Below, one piece after another: positions 46,493 through 56,056 of a stretch of 64,000 bases of DNA. Numbering within the stretch: the first letter of the stretch is position 1; each line of letters begins with the position of its first letter. Source of the stretch: an uncultured Prevotella sp. (GTDB lineage Bacteria; Bacteroidota; Bacteroidia; Bacteroidales; Bacteroidaceae). The DNA lies in the NCBI GenBank assembly GCA_944319795.1, contig CALUFA010000003.1, forward strand, positions 62,001 through 126,000, in the 5' to 3' direction. The notes under the pieces were generated by a model. It was not told the origin of the DNA and searched no databases. It saw only the letters and a program-made list of their open reading frames with translations. Position numbers and translations under genes: made by a program.

Positions 46493-47362
46493 TCAGCTGC
46501 GCATGGCAAACAGCTGCATCAACGCCTTTACATAATCCTGGTTAGTGGCAATCGACACATTATCGACATTGCTCTTATTGAACACGTCATTCAACATCTT
46601 CTGCCGGTTTTGCCAATATGCATGATGGGCGTTACGCAACCTTCTGTCACTCGTGTCAATATACATTTCATGCCCTGTTTCAGCGTCAACGACTCTCATC
46701 AAACCAACGTCAGGAAGGAACTCGGCACGAGGGTCATATATTTGCACTGCTACGACGTCGTGCTTACGGTTACAAATGGTGAGGGCGTTCTCAAACTCGT
46801 TTTTCGTATAAAAGTCGCTCATTAAAAAGGCCGTACATCTGCGCTTCAACACGCTTGTCAGGAATTCGACAGCCACTTTCACGTCGGTTTTCCTGCTCTC
46901 CGGATGGAAATCAAGCATTTCACGTATTATAAATAAGATATGCTTGCGCCCTTTTTTCGGCGGAATATACTTCTCTATCCTGTCAGAAAAGAATATCACC
47001 CCTATCTTGTCGTTGTTCTGAATTGCACTGAAGGCAAGCGTTGCAGCTATCTCGGTCGCCACCTCGCGCTTTGATGCCTTCTGCGTGCCGAAATCCAACG
47101 AACCGCTGACATCTATAAGAAGCATTACCGTAAGTTCGCGCTCCTCTTCGTAAACTTTCACGTACGGTTTATGGAAACGGGCCGAAACATTCCAGTCGAT
47201 GTCGCGTATGTCGTCACCATACTGGTACTCACGTACTTCGCTGAACGCCATACCACGCCCCTTAAAGGCCGAATGGTATTGCCCGGCAAAAATATTATTG
47301 CTCAGTCCGCGCGCCTTTATCTCAATTTTGCGTACTTTCTTCAGTATGTCTTGGGTATCCAT
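46493..47362 (-). CDS. DUF58 (VWA-like) protein
   Basis: A 289-residue DUF58 protein. The signature is FAGQYHSAFKGRGMAFSEVREYQYGDDIRDIDWNVSAR, followed by a VWA-like fold with VMLLIDVSGSLDFG (MIDAS-like DxSxS). It overlaps the moxR start by 1 base, so the two are translationally coupled. MoxR ATPases and VWA proteins form chaperone-like pairs for metal- or cofactor-dependent maturation. It is soluble and cytoplasmic as drawn. Confidence 0.92.
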   Translation of the reverse strand: MDTQDILKKVRKIEIKARGLSNNIFAGQYHSAFKGRGMAFSEVREYQYGDDIRDIDWNVSARFHKPYVKVYEEERELTVMLLIDVSGSLDFGTQKASKREVATEIAATLAFSAIQNNDKIGVIFFSDRIEKYIPPKKGRKHILFIIREMLDFHPESRKTDVKVAVEFLTSVLKRRCTAFLMSDFYTKNEFENALTICNRKHDVVAVQIYDPRAEFLPDVGLMRVVDAETGHEMYIDTSDRRLRNAHHAYWQNRQKMLNDVFNKSNVDNVSIATNQDYVKALMQLFAMRS

Positions 47363-48357
47363 TAAGGAACCTCCACCTTATTTATAATGTCACTAACAAT
47401 TTCTTCACCCGTTACGTTCGTAGCCTCAGCCTCGTAAGAAAGACCTATCCTATGGCGGAGCACGTCGTGTGCAACAGCGCGCACGTCCTCAGGAATCACA
47501 TAACCGCGGCGCTTGATGAACGCGTAAGCGCGTGAAGCCTTGGCCAAGTTAATGCTGGCACGGGGACTGCCTCCGAATGTTATCAAATCCTTCAACTGCG
47601 GTAGCCCGTACCTTTCGGGATAACGTGTAGCAAAAACAATGTCTGCGATATACTGTTCTATCTTCTCATCGATGTAAACCTTTCTCACAACGTCGCGGGC
47701 GTTGATTATTTCCTGCGCTGAAATTACAGGCGAAATCTCGGGCAGCGAGCCTTGCAGATTCTCGCGAATGATAAGTTTCTCCTCTTCAATGGTAGGATAA
47801 TCAATTACGACTTTCAGCATGAAACGGTCAACCTGAGCCTCGGGCAGAGGATACGTGCCTTCCTGCTCTATCGGGTTCTGCGTCGCCATTACAAGGAACG
47901 GATTAGGCAAATCGAAAGTATCGCTGCCGATCGTAACCTGATGCTCTTGCATCGCCTCGAGTAACGCACTCTGCACCTTGGCAGGCGCACGGTTAATTTC
48001 ATCCGCCAACACAAAGTTTGCAAACACCGGCCCCTTCTTCACTTGGAATTTCTCGTCCTTCTGCGAATATATCATCGTTCCGGTAACGTCGGCCGGCAAC
48101 AAGTCCGGAGTAAACTGTATCCTGCTGTATTTCGAATCGACAAGCTGCGCCAAAGTCTTTATGGCGAGCGTCTTGGCCAATCCCGGCACACCCTCGAGCA
48201 ATATGTGCCCGTCACTCAACAATCCTATCAACAACGTCTCAACCAAATGTTTCTGGCCTACGATTACACGGTTCATGCCCATAGTGAGGTTTGAGACGAA
48301 AGAGCTCTTTTGTTCAATCAAGATATTCAACTCGCGGATATCTATGGATTCTGCCAT
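47362..48357 (-). CDS. MoxR-type AAA+ ATPase
   Basis: A 331-residue MoxR-family ATPase. Walker A is LEGVPGLAKTLAIK (about residue 58), with Ala where GxxGxGK(T/S) usually has Gly, as normal in MoxR. Walker B is FVLADEINRAPAK, sensor 1 is VMATQNPIEQEGTYPLPEAQ, and the sensor 2 region is TFGGSPRASINL. It is the first gene of the seven-gene Bat cluster. A -7 box (CAAAAATA on plus, 48395-48402) lies 38 bases upstream. Confidence 0.94.
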   Translation of the reverse strand: MAESIDIRELNILIEQKSSFVSNLTMGMNRVIVGQKHLVETLLIGLLSDGHILLEGVPGLAKTLAIKTLAQLVDSKYSRIQFTPDLLPADVTGTMIYSQKDEKFQVKKGPVFANFVLADEINRAPAKVQSALLEAMQEHQVTIGSDTFDLPNPFLVMATQNPIEQEGTYPLPEAQVDRFMLKVVIDYPTIEEEKLIIRENLQGSLPEISPVISAQEIINARDVVRKVYIDEKIEQYIADIVFATRYPERYGLPQLKDLITFGGSPRASINLAKASRAYAFIKRRGYVIPEDVRAVAHDVLRHRIGLSYEAEATNVTGEEIVSDIINKVEVP

Positions 48358-48688
48358 AATTCTTATTTTTATTGTTGCACTTTTAATTTTAGCGCAAAAA
48401 TACTACATTATGGAATTATGGACTAAATTTTGAGACTAAATAATATTAAAATAAATACTCAATACGCATATTTAACGCCAATTCAACGAATTTTATAAGG
48501 CATGTGGCATAATAAAAACCGGTTGGATGACACATTAAGCTCCCAATCGAGACAATGCGGCCTGATGCCGATTGGAGTTTAACCGTCTTTACGAGAGTTC
48601 GTGATAAGAAACGTTAGAAAAGTTCCAGTTGCCTTGTCCTTTCGACATACACAGTCAAAGCCTCGGGCTTATTGTCGAAGCAACCCCT
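48358..48688. other. Gap upstream of moxR
   Basis: Holds the putative moxR -7 box near 48395 and a weak inverted repeat (CTCCCAATCG/CGATTGGAG, about 48540-48580). Nothing else is recognised. Confidence 0.6.
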
Positions 48689-48835
48689 CTACTCATTATC
48701 TTTCAACGACCAAGCCTTAGCATACAATGGTTTCACCAATTCTTCATAATACGACGCTAACACAAGTTTTACAGTCTCACGGTCGCCGTCGTCAATATCT
48801 TTCAACCCTTTAGGATAATCTACATAAACGCCTAA
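48689..48835 (-). pseudogene. Detached C-terminal tail of the Ser/Thr kinase, out of frame
   Basis: Directly after the kinase frame closes, the -1 frame stays open for 49 codons and encodes TLGVYVDYPKGLKDIDDG then a helical stretch ending KAWSLKDNE and TAG. Adding one A to the AAA at the end of the kinase frame would join them into ANKTLGVYVDYPKG without a break. A helical, acidic tail of this kind looks like a natural kinase extension. It could be a true mutation, a sequencing error or recoding. Confidence 0.65.
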
Positions 48836-49902
48836 AGTTTGTTCGCTGTTTCTTCATACGCGCTCATGTATTCGTCGTATGACGAAATGTTCCTAAGACC
48901 GGCACGCTTGACAATCAACTCCATGCGTCGTTTACCTTCACTAATGGCGTTTTCTATCCGTGTTTTCCGTTGCTCTTCAGCCTCTAGCGCCGCAGTACTC
49001 TTGTCAAGCTCCGCCTGCAACGAACCGATGACCTTACGGGCGGTATCAACCTCTAAGGCAATCTCGTCATTCCTTGTCGCAAGCCTGTTGCGCGAAACAT
49101 AGAGCGTGCAAACACATACCGACATGACAGCAACTATTATTAGAATAAAAATATTGCGCCTGATACGGCTTCGACGAACTAAGGTACGCCCTACCCCATT
49201 CATGTTTTGGTAGCGCCTGCCTGCATCGGCTTTGCACCGCCTCGCTATACCTCGGTATGCGAAACCGAGCTTCATGTCAGACAACACGCAGCCGAAACTG
49301 TAAATGTCATTGCGTATGTCGGTCAGCCGCATCACCGACTGCTCTGGCGACATGTATCCGTCAGTGCCTGCCGGTTGTTTGTAAACGGCGTAGTCGTCAC
49401 CGTCGGCAAGTCCGAAGTCAATCAACTTAACATAACGGCCGTTGCGCGTAACGAGTATGTTCGACGGTTTTAAGTCGCGGTGGACTATCTGCCGCCCGTG
49501 TACATACTCAAGCGCATCAATTATCTGCAAGACGATGCTTAACTTTTCCCTTCGGCTACGCTTCACTTCAAGCCATTGCTTAAGTGTTTCACCGTCAATC
49601 CATTCCATTACAATGCACGTCCCAATGCCGGTCACATTTTCCATTCCTATGACCGTAACTACCGCCGGATATTGCATTTGTACCAGTATGTCAAACTCCT
49701 TTTTCAGCAACGCCGTATATGTTCCGTCGTTACGCCAAGGCTCCTTAAGCCCTTTCAACACCCACCAGCGGCCATGACGTTTGGCCTTGGCTATCAAGTT
49801 ATAACCATTGGTAGGTATCACCTCTATGTCGGTAAAACGACTTGAAACGTCGTTCCCGCCAACATGGACGAAACCTGATACTGATATGTCGTCGCCGTTC
49901 AT
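48832..49902 (-). CDS. Membrane-anchored serine/threonine protein kinase, probably frameshifted at the 3' end
   Basis: A 356-residue Hanks-type kinase from the ATG at 49902. ATP-lysine region WWVLKGLKEPW, catalytic loop HRDLKPSNILV, DFG in LIDFGLAD, and activation-segment end GTDGYMSPEQ are all intact. After the kinase core come a membrane helix (NIFILIIVAVMSVCVCTLYVS) and a coiled-coil-like periplasmic or external stretch (ARKVIGSLQAELDKSTAALEAEEQRKTRIENAISEGKRRM). The frame then stops at NKL, while a compatible tail continues in another frame. A start at 49968 would overlap coaW; 49902 lies 13 bases after coaW and fits an operon. The substrates are unknown. Confidence 0.82.
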   Translation of the reverse strand: MNGDDISVSGFVHVGGNDVSSRFTDIEVIPTNGYNLIAKAKRHGRWWVLKGLKEPWRNDGTYTALLKKEFDILVQMQYPAVVTVIGMENVTGIGTCIVMEWIDGETLKQWLEVKRSRREKLSIVLQIIDALEYVHGRQIVHRDLKPSNILVTRNGRYVKLIDFGLADGDDYAVYKQPAGTDGYMSPEQSVMRLTDIRNDIYSFGCVLSDMKLGFAYRGIARRCKADAGRRYQNMNGVGRTLVRRSRIRRNIFILIIVAVMSVCVCTLYVSRNRLATRNDEIALEVDTARKVIGSLQAELDKSTAALEAEEQRKTRIENAISEGKRRMELIVKRAGLRNISSYDEYMSAYEETANKL

Positions 49903-49915
49903 TCCGTCAGATGTG

Positions 49916-50761
49916 TCATTGCAGCATGTCCGTCTTATAACGCTTGTCGAAATAACAGAGAGCTGCACCTATCGCCGTGCAAAACTCAGAGTTGGCTGGT
50001 ATTATGAGCTTAACACCATAAAGTTTCTCTATCGGAGGGAACACCATGCGGCATTGCGGCAACAGCGTAAGATTGCCTATCATCACGTATTCACGTATGT
50101 CACTGCCGATAGAAGCAAGCACGGCCGACTGGCCTACTGACTGGAGCACCATCCAAATCAGTCCGACAGCTATGTCTTCACGCGAAGCGTCGCTCTTGGC
50201 GTTACCGAACAGTGAGGCAACGGCCGTCATGGGCAATCCGGGCAATGGACGGGCACTGATGTCGCCGATGCGTAGGTTTATGTTCGATACATTACCCATG
50301 ACAGCCATCTCTGAAAGTGTTCGTATGTCGTCGGTCTTCAGAAGCAGGCGCGCCAAGCCTTGCAATGTTCCGCCACCAATGCCTATTCCGCCAATATGCT
50401 CTATATCATCGCCGTCGCAACGCACGAGCGACGTACCCGTACCCATGCTTACGACTATGATTTTATCCTTTCCTGACTCGTGGCGCGCCCCTAATCCGTC
50501 AGCAACAAACTCTCCGGCCTTGCTTGTAGGCAGTCCGTAAACGGGTTTGTTAATATACGCAGCACCTACGCCGGTAAGCATTACATGTTCGATGTCCGAC
50601 AGTTGTATCTTGTTATCATATAAATATTTACCGAACGCCCCGTAAAGAGAGGTTATTGGATCGGTGGCTTTCACCCGCATAGGTGACACCACTTTGCCGT
50701 TACTAATGCCTACTATCTTGGTCGTACTTATGCCGACGTCTATACCTATCACCATTCCCAT
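49916..50761 (-). CDS. coaW: Type II pantothenate kinase
   Basis: A 281-residue kinase for the first step of CoA synthesis. The ASKHA fold phosphate loop is GIDVGISTTKIVG at the N-terminus, with VSMGTGTSLVRCDGDDIEHIGGIGIGGGTLQGLARLLL in the centre, as in the type II (CoaW/eukaryotic-like) enzymes. Type III CoaX is the more common bacterial alternative. It sits upstream of the kinase gene on the same strand, with a -7 box (TAACTTTG, 50802-50795) about 33 bases before its start. Confidence 0.92.
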   Translation of the reverse strand: MGMVIGIDVGISTTKIVGISNGKVVSPMRVKATDPITSLYGAFGKYLYDNKIQLSDIEHVMLTGVGAAYINKPVYGLPTSKAGEFVADGLGARHESGKDKIIVVSMGTGTSLVRCDGDDIEHIGGIGIGGGTLQGLARLLLKTDDIRTLSEMAVMGNVSNINLRIGDISARPLPGLPMTAVASLFGNAKSDASREDIAVGLIWMVLQSVGQSAVLASIGSDIREYVMIGNLTLLPQCRMVFPPIEKLYGVKLIIPANSEFCTAIGAALCYFDKRYKTDMLQ

Positions 50762-50794
50762 GCCTGATAAAGATTTGTATAAAGATTATTGCTG

Positions 50795-50802
50795 CAAAGT
50801 TA
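50795..50802 (-). promoter_or_regulatory. Putative -7 box for coaW and the kinase gene
   Basis: Minus-strand TAACTTTG. No clear TTTG at -33. Confidence 0.5.
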
Positions 50803-50859
50803 GGCATTATTCGTCTAATAAAAAAACTTTGCCAAATTTCTTTTTGCGGATAAAAAATA

Positions 50860-50896
50860 AAAACCGCAATCCCGATTTTACAGAGGTTGCGGTTTT
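50860..50896 (-). terminator. Terminator after infC-rpmI-rplT
   Basis: The arms AAAACCGCAA (50860-50869) and TTGCGGTTTT (50887-50896) form a perfect 10-base stem. On the minus strand the stem is followed by TTTTATTTTTTA. Confidence 0.85.
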
Positions 50897-50916
50897 ATGA
50901 TTGTTAGAATGCTTGT

Positions 50917-51261
50917 TTACTTTACTTTATCAACGATAGCCTTGAAAGCCTCGGGATTGTTCACTGCGAGGTCGGCGAGAACCTTACGATTGATCTCGAT
51001 GCCAGCCTTGTGCAACGCACCCATCAATGTTGAATAGCTCATATTCTCAAGGCGTGCGGCAGCATTGATACGCTGAATCCACAATGAACGGAAGTTGCGT
51101 TTCTTATTGCGACGGTCACGGTAAGCGTAAGTTAAACCTTTCTCCCAAGTGTTCTTGGCTACCGTCCAAACGTTCTTTCTTGCTCCGTAGTATCCACGGG
51201 TAAGTTTTAAAATTCTTTTCCTCTTTGCTCTTGAAGCAACGTGATTGACTGATCTTGGCAT
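50917..51261 (-). CDS. rplT: 50S ribosomal protein L20
   Basis: A 114-residue L20 ([52 protein letters not shown]). It binds 23S rRNA early in 50S assembly. It is the last gene of the infC-rpmI-rplT operon, 32 bases after rpmI. Confidence 0.98.
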   Translation of the reverse strand: MPRSVNHVASRAKRKRILKLTRGYYGARKNVWTVAKNTWEKGLTYAYRDRRNKKRNFRSLWIQRINAAARLENMSYSTLMGALHKAGIEINRKVLADLAVNNPEAFKAIVDKVK

Positions 51262-51293
51262 AGTTTTTTCCCTTTAATTTGTTAGACAATAGA

Positions 51294-51491
51294 TTAACGG
51301 AGACGGAGCAAGTCTCTCACCTGCTTCAGGTTGTCATGGTCTACGATCGTAGAGCCAAGCAAGTTACGCTTTTGCTTCTTTGTTTTCTTGGTCAAGATGT
51401 GGCTGTGGTAAGCGTGGTGTCTCTTAATCTTACCTGTACCAGTGAAAGAGAATCTCTTCTTTGCACCGGAATTTGTCTTCTGTTTTGGCAT
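51294..51491 (-). CDS. rpmI: 50S ribosomal protein L35
   Basis: A 65-residue L35 ([44 protein letters not shown]). Middle gene of the standard IF-3/L35/L20 operon. Confidence 0.97.
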   Translation of the reverse strand: MPKQKTNSGAKKRFSFTGTGKIKRHHAYHSHILTKKTKKQKRNLLGSTIVDHDNLKQVRDLLRLR

Positions 51492-51577
51492 TTTTTTAAT
51501 TGTTTAAAATTATTGTTATTTACATCTGTGGCAACGTATATACCAGGACGTTACGCACAATTAATCATTTTCAGATT

Positions 51578-52273
51578 CTACTCCTTGCCTTCACTGAGCT
51601 TCTTCAGTGCATCGGCTCCGTTCTTTGCGTTAGCAAACAGACCGCCGCTTGCAGGCATGTCATCCTCTGCATTATCGACCGCCTGCTGCGACTGAGCCTT
51701 AGCTTCGGCCTCACGGCGCTCGCGATCCATCTTCTGTTGGCTTTTCTTTGCAACTCCTGCTTTCTTCGGACTGAGATATAGGAACATCTTCTTACCTTCC
51801 AAAGCCGGCATCTGCTCTACCTTGCCATATTCCTCAAGGTCGTTGGCAAAACGCAACAGGAGAACTTCTCCCTGTTCCTTGAAAAGTATCGAGCGACCGC
51901 GGAAAAACACGAACGCACGCACCTTATTGCCGTCCTCAAGAAATTCCTTCGCATGCTTCAACTTAAAGTTGTAATCATGCTCGTCGGTCTGAGGCCCGAA
52001 CCTGATTTCCTTAACTTCCTGCTTAACCTGTTTCGCCTTCAACTCCTTAGCACGTTTCTTTTGCTGATACAGGAATTTGCTATAGTCGATGAGACGACAA
52101 ACCGGCGGTTGGGCGTTAGGTGAAATCTCTACGAGGTCTACCCCCTGGCTTCGTGCCATATCCAATGCCTGACGTGTTGGTACTACTGTGGAGCCGTTAT
52201 CGCTTACGATGCGGACTTCTTTTACGCGAATCTGTTCATTCACGCGATAATGATTGTTTTTGTCGTGCTTCAT
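51578..52273 (-). CDS. infC: Translation initiation factor IF-3
   Basis: A 231-residue IF-3. The N-domain begins [19 protein letters not shown] and includes [34 protein letters not shown]. The C-domain has [40 protein letters not shown]. The protein starts with an ordinary ATG rather than the rare AUU seen in E. coli. A Bacteroidota-type extension of about 50 residues follows (charged, then [12 protein letters not shown]). It has its own full promoter just upstream. Confidence 0.96.
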   Translation of the reverse strand: MKHDKNNHYRVNEQIRVKEVRIVSDNGSTVVPTRQALDMARSQGVDLVEISPNAQPPVCRLIDYSKFLYQQKKRAKELKAKQVKQEVKEIRFGPQTDEHDYNFKLKHAKEFLEDGNKVRAFVFFRGRSILFKEQGEVLLLRFANDLEEYGKVEQMPALEGKKMFLYLSPKKAGVAKKSQQKMDRERREAEAKAQSQQAVDNAEDDMPASGGLFANAKNGADALKKLSEGKE

Positions 52274-52309
52274 TCAACTGTTTTACGGATGTTTTATGAA
52301 AATCGGTTG

Positions 52310-52340
52310 CAAAGTTAGCACAAATCAACCAATTAACAAA
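52310..52340 (-). promoter_or_regulatory. Bacteroidota-type promoter for infC
   Basis: Minus strand: TTTG (52340-52337), 19 bases, TAACTTTG (52317-52310). The -7 box lies 36 bases before the infC ATG, so the leader is short. Confidence 0.8.
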
Positions 52341-52359
52341 ACTTTTAATTGATAAATTA

Positions 52360-52451
52360 AGAGTTAAGAATTAAGAATTAAGAAAGAATTAAGAAAATAT
52401 GCATTGTGGATTATCTCCGTGCAGCATATTTTCTTAATTCTTAACTCTTAA
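52360..52451. repeat. AATTAAGA-rich inverted repeat between thrS and infC
   Basis: AATTAAGAAAATATGC (52387-52402) is exactly matched by GCATATTTTCTTAATT (52424-52439). Flanking AAGAGTTAAGAATTAAG and CTTAACTCTTAATT extend the pairing. The loop is 21 bases. It follows the thrS stop directly and could terminate thrS. AATTAAGA tandem tracts are common intergenic features in the phylum. Confidence 0.75.
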
Positions 52452-52454
52452 TTA

Positions 52455-54407
52455 TTAATTTTCTATGTCTTTCAGCTGTTCGGCCACCTCGTCGTTAATT
52501 TTCTTTGCGAAGTCCTCCTTGCTCATCGAGCCTTGGTCGCCCTGTCCTTGCTTTCTTACTGCAACAGAACCGTCGGCCTGCTCTTTCTCGCCGACGACAA
52601 CCATATAAGGAATGCGCTTCATTTCGTTGTCGCGAATCTTACGGCCTATCTTCTCGTTACGCTCGTCGATGATTGCGCGCACTCCGACTGTATCGAAATA
52701 CTTAGCCAACTGACGGGCATAATCATTGAACTTCTCGCTGATCGGCAAGATTGCAACCTGGTCGGGAGTGAGCCACAACGGGAAATGGCCTGAAGTATGC
52801 TCGATAAGCACAGCGGTGAAACGCTCCAACGAACCGAACGGCGCACGGTGGATCATAACAGGCGTCTTCTTCGTGTTGTCCTCAGCCGTATATTCCAACT
52901 TGAAGCGCTCAGGCAGATTGTAGTCTACTTGGATAGTGCCCAACTGCCAACGGCGTCCGATTGCGTCCTTGACCATGAAGTCGAGTTTCGGCCCGTAGAA
53001 TGCAGCTTCACCGTATTCTACCTTTGCGTTGAGCCCTTTCTCCTTGCAAGCGTCTATGATGGCCTGCTCCGACTCGGCCCAAACCTCGTCAGAACCGATG
53101 TACTTCTCGTGGTCGTTAGGGTCACGGAGCGAAATCTGTGCCTCGAAGTCTGTAAAGTTGAAGATTGAGAACACGGTATGGATTATGTCCATAACGTTAA
53201 GGAACTCAGCCTTTACCTGGTCAGGACGGCAGAAGATGTGGGCGTCGTCCTGCGTGAACGAGCGCACACGCGTAAGTCCGTGCAGCTCGCCGCTCTTCTC
53301 GTAACGGTAAACCGTACCGAACTCAGCTATGCGCAACGGAAGGTCGCGGTATGAACGCGGTTTCCAAGCGAACACCTCGCAGTGGTGGGGGCAGTTCATC
53401 GGCTTCAACATGTATTCCTCATCTTCCTCCGGAGTATGTATCGGCTGGAACGAATCCTTGCCGTAATGTGCATAGTGGCCCGAAGTTACGTAAAGGTTCT
53501 TGCTTCCGATATGCGGAGTTATAACCTCTTTATATCCATAGCGTTTCTGTATGCGGCGCAACATGTCCTGCAAACGGAGGCGAAGCTCGGTGCCGGCCGG
53601 CAACCAAATAGGCAATCCCTTGCCTACACGCTCAGAGAACATGAACAACTCCATTTCCTTACCTATCTTGCGGTGGTCGCGCTTCTTTGCCTCTTCGAGC
53701 ATTACGAGATACTCGTCGAGCATCTTCTTCTTCGGGAAAGTGATGCCGTAGATACGGGTCATCTGCTCGCGCTTGGCGTCGCCGCGCCAGAAAGCGCCTG
53801 CCACGCTGGTTATCTTGATGGCCTTGATGGCACCTGTGCTCACAAGGTGAGGGCCTTTGCAAAGGTCGGTGAAGTTACCCTGCGTGTATGTAGTAATCTC
53901 GCCGTCGGCCAAGTCTTGGTCGATGTGCTCGCACTTATACTCCTGTCCGTCGGCCCTAAACTCGGCCAAAGCGTCGGCCTTAGATATTTCCTTGCGTACA
54001 ACCGGCTCGTCCTTAGAAGCCAGTTCCTTCATCTTCTTCTCTATCTTCTCGAAGTCGCCCTCCTTTATCACGTCGCCTTCCTTAGGCATCACGTCATAGA
54101 AGAATCCGTTTTCGACGGCCGGACCGAAGCCAAACTGTATTCCTGGATAAAGTTCCTGCAATGCTTCGGCCAGCAAGTGGGCCGAAGTGTGCCAGAAGGC
54201 GTGCTTGCCCTCTTCGTCCTCCCACTTGTAGAGCGCTATCCTGGCGTCTTCGTTAATCGGGCGGTTAAGCTCAACCGTCTCGCCGTTTACGCCGCACGCC
54301 AAAACGTTGCGGGCCAAAGCCGGCGAAATACTCTCTGCGATTTGAAGTCCCGTTACGCCCTGTTCGTACTCACGCACAGAACCGTCGGGAAATGTAATTT
54401 TTATCAT
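52455..54407 (-). CDS. thrS: Threonine--tRNA ligase
   Basis: A 650-residue ThrRS. It has an N-terminal TGS domain ([18 protein letters not shown]), an editing domain with the zinc-type [11 protein letters not shown] (HxxxH), and [23 protein letters not shown]. The class II catalytic core follows ([49 protein letters not shown]). The C-terminal anticodon-binding domain includes [36 protein letters not shown]. Length is standard. A -7 box (TAATTTTG, 54443-54436) lies about 29 bases upstream. Confidence 0.98.
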   Translation of the reverse strand: MIKITFPDGSVREYEQGVTGLQIAESISPALARNVLACGVNGETVELNRPINEDARIALYKWEDEEGKHAFWHTSAHLLAEALQELYPGIQFGFGPAVENGFFYDVMPKEGDVIKEGDFEKIEKKMKELASKDEPVVRKEISKADALAEFRADGQEYKCEHIDQDLADGEITTYTQGNFTDLCKGPHLVSTGAIKAIKITSVAGAFWRGDAKREQMTRIYGITFPKKKMLDEYLVMLEEAKKRDHRKIGKEMELFMFSERVGKGLPIWLPAGTELRLRLQDMLRRIQKRYGYKEVITPHIGSKNLYVTSGHYAHYGKDSFQPIHTPEEDEEYMLKPMNCPHHCEVFAWKPRSYRDLPLRIAEFGTVYRYEKSGELHGLTRVRSFTQDDAHIFCRPDQVKAEFLNVMDIIHTVFSIFNFTDFEAQISLRDPNDHEKYIGSDEVWAESEQAIIDACKEKGLNAKVEYGEAAFYGPKLDFMVKDAIGRRWQLGTIQVDYNLPERFKLEYTAEDNTKKTPVMIHRAPFGSLERFTAVLIEHTSGHFPLWLTPDQVAILPISEKFNDYARQLAKYFDTVGVRAIIDERNEKIGRKIRDNEMKRIPYMVVVGEKEQADGSVAVRKQGQGDQGSMSKEDFAKKINDEVAEQLKDIEN

Positions 54408-54516
54408 AACATCCTTGATTTAAATCTTTTGGCTGCAAAATTACAGTTTTCTTTTGAATTGAGGGAAAAAATATGGATTAATTTCAACATTAAGAAAGAC
54501 ACGTCTTATTCCACTG

Positions 54517-55164
54517 TTACTTACTCTTCACCTTTGCACGAACAACCTCAACCACGGCAGGCATTACCGATATTACGATTATCGCAAGCAAAAGCAGCTT
54601 AAGGTTTTGCTGCACGAAAGGCAGGTCGCCGAAGAAATATCCGGCAAAGCAGAATATTCCGACCCACAAGGCTGCGCCCGTAAGGTTGTAAACCATAAAA
54701 TAATAATAGTTCATCTTGCCCATGCCTGCTACGAACGGGGCGAACGTGCGCACGATAGGAATGAATCGGGCGAGGATTATCGTCTTACCGCCGTACTTAC
54801 GGAAATATTCGTGGGTCTTGTCGAGCGAGCTTTGCTTAAATATCTTAGAATTAGGATTGCTGAACAGTTTCTTGCCGAAAAAGTGGCCTATCATGTAGTT
54901 GCACGAATCGCCGAGCACAGCCGCCACGAACACAATCAGCACCAAGTAGCCTATCTCGAGCGGCATGTCAGGCTGGGCCGTTATGGCACCTGCCACGAAG
55001 AGCAGCGAGTCGCCCGGCAGGAAAGGGGTCACGACAAGTCCCGTCTCACAGAATATGATTAAAAACAGGATTGCATAAGTCCACAAATGGTAATTCTGCA
55101 CAAGCTCGATCATGTGTTGGTCTATGTGCAAAATGAAATCAATAATAAACTGAAGATATTCCAT
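54517..55164 (-). CDS. DedA-family membrane protein
   Basis: A 215-residue DedA/VTT-domain protein with several membrane helices ([44 protein letters not shown]). The conserved motif is [21 protein letters not shown] (read here as [10 protein letters not shown]...), and re-entrant segment [10 protein letters not shown] is present. Recent work links relatives to undecaprenyl-phosphate or lipid flipping and envelope homeostasis. Which role applies here is unknown. It has a full promoter 70-100 bases upstream and sits just before thrS, in separate transcripts as judged by the thrS -7 box. Confidence 0.92.
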   Translation of the reverse strand: MEYLQFIIDFILHIDQHMIELVQNYHLWTYAILFLIIFCETGLVVTPFLPGDSLLFVAGAITAQPDMPLEIGYLVLIVFVAAVLGDSCNYMIGHFFGKKLFSNPNSKIFKQSSLDKTHEYFRKYGGKTIILARFIPIVRTFAPFVAGMGKMNYYYFMVYNLTGAALWVGIFCFAGYFFGDLPFVQQNLKLLLLAIIVISVMPAVVEVVRAKVKSK

Positions 55165-55240
55165 AAATACTAACTTTCACCATTATCAGACGGGCGGACA
55201 GCTTAAGTCCGAACGCCGCCGTCCACTCTGTTTCAGGCTG

Positions 55241-55271
55241 CAAAATTAGGCATTTACGCCGAACAGCCAAA
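55241..55271 (-). promoter_or_regulatory. Bacteroidota-type promoter for the DedA gene
   Basis: Minus strand: TTTG (55271-55268), 19 bases, TAATTTTG (55248-55241), about 77 bases before the ATG. Confidence 0.75.
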
Positions 55272-55777
55272 CAAAATCACATGGAAATGCCATGAATAGA
55301 ATTTATTTTAAGATGTATACATACTTTTTTAGAACCTCATAGCCATGCCACCGACTGTACTCAATATACACAAAAAGGCATCGTGACACGCTTTTGCGCC
55401 AGACATCCTCCCGATACACACGCACTTTTTTGTCGGAGCAAGAAAAAAGCGCACAGAAAACAAACTGTCGCAAGCATCAAATACTTCTTTCTGCATAAGT
55501 TTTCAACAATACAGGATATTCCTTACAAATATACGATATTTTTCCGACACTGCGACAAATCCGCTTCAATTAGCGCAAAAACATTTTGTAAGTAAGAGCC
55601 CTTATACTGTTACATCCTGACTTATTGAATACGTTAATAATTACAGTATTTTGAAATAATCTCATCAATGGCTTGAAAATCACTGTTTTTCATGTGCAAT
55701 CATAACTCTTTATATTACAACAAGTTCAGCACAACACTTCATGTGTTGTGCAATAAAAAGCAACGAAAAAACAATAT

Positions 55778-55814
55778 AAAAGCCGCCGTAACTTAAGGTT
55801 TCAGCGGCTTTTTC
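55778..55814 (+). terminator. Terminator-like hairpin
   Basis: AAAAGCCGC pairs with GCGGCTTTT around a loop of about 16 bases, followed by TTT. No plus-strand gene immediately upstream explains it, and with its T-rich and A-rich flanks it could also act on leftward transcripts. Confidence 0.5.
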
Positions 55815-55824
55815 GATTCATAAA

Positions 55825-55880
55825 ACCTGTTTTTAGGCTTGTAAATTACGGCCTTTTGCAAGCTAAAAGACCGCAAATCA
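55825..55880. repeat. AAAAGGC-type intergenic repeat, copy E
   Basis: Contains TTTTTAGGCTTGTAAATTACGGCCTTTTGCAAGC then TAAAAGACCGC. CGGCCTTTTGCA is shared with copy D at 32519. Confidence 0.7.
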
Positions 55881-56056
55881 CACTGTTAAAGGAGGCAAAA
55901 CGTACAATAAAACGCATTAAACCATCTTATTTAATCCTATTTCTTGCCAACCAACAGACATTTTCCAATTATCATTTATTCAGGAAAACGACACAAAAAC
56001 ATGACATTTTGACAATCGATATAAAACAAACCAGCATGTTAGTAAAAAACAACCAT

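Larger units (their letters stand above)
55272..56056. other. Long gap between DedA and TPR genes
   Basis: About 800 bases with no convincing gene. A 55-codon minus-strand frame near 55325-55495, starting below a TATATTTG box (plus-strand CAAATATA near 55527), was considered but does not look like a protein. A terminator-like hairpin (AAAAGCCGC...GCGGCTTTT, 55778-55811) and an AAAAGGC-type repeat (55825-55880) are present. I saw no tRNA. Confidence 0.65.

Noticed and set aside
53382..54602. A 406-codon plus-strand frame opposite thrS
   Set aside because: It is antisense to a clearly intact thrS and its peptide has no domain-like features; shadow frame caused by codon bias.
55325..55495. A 55-codon minus-strand frame beginning MQKEVFDACDS below a TATATTTG box
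   Set aside because: No recognised family, odd composition (many Cys and Phe) and no supporting neighbours; likely chance in an AT-rich gap.
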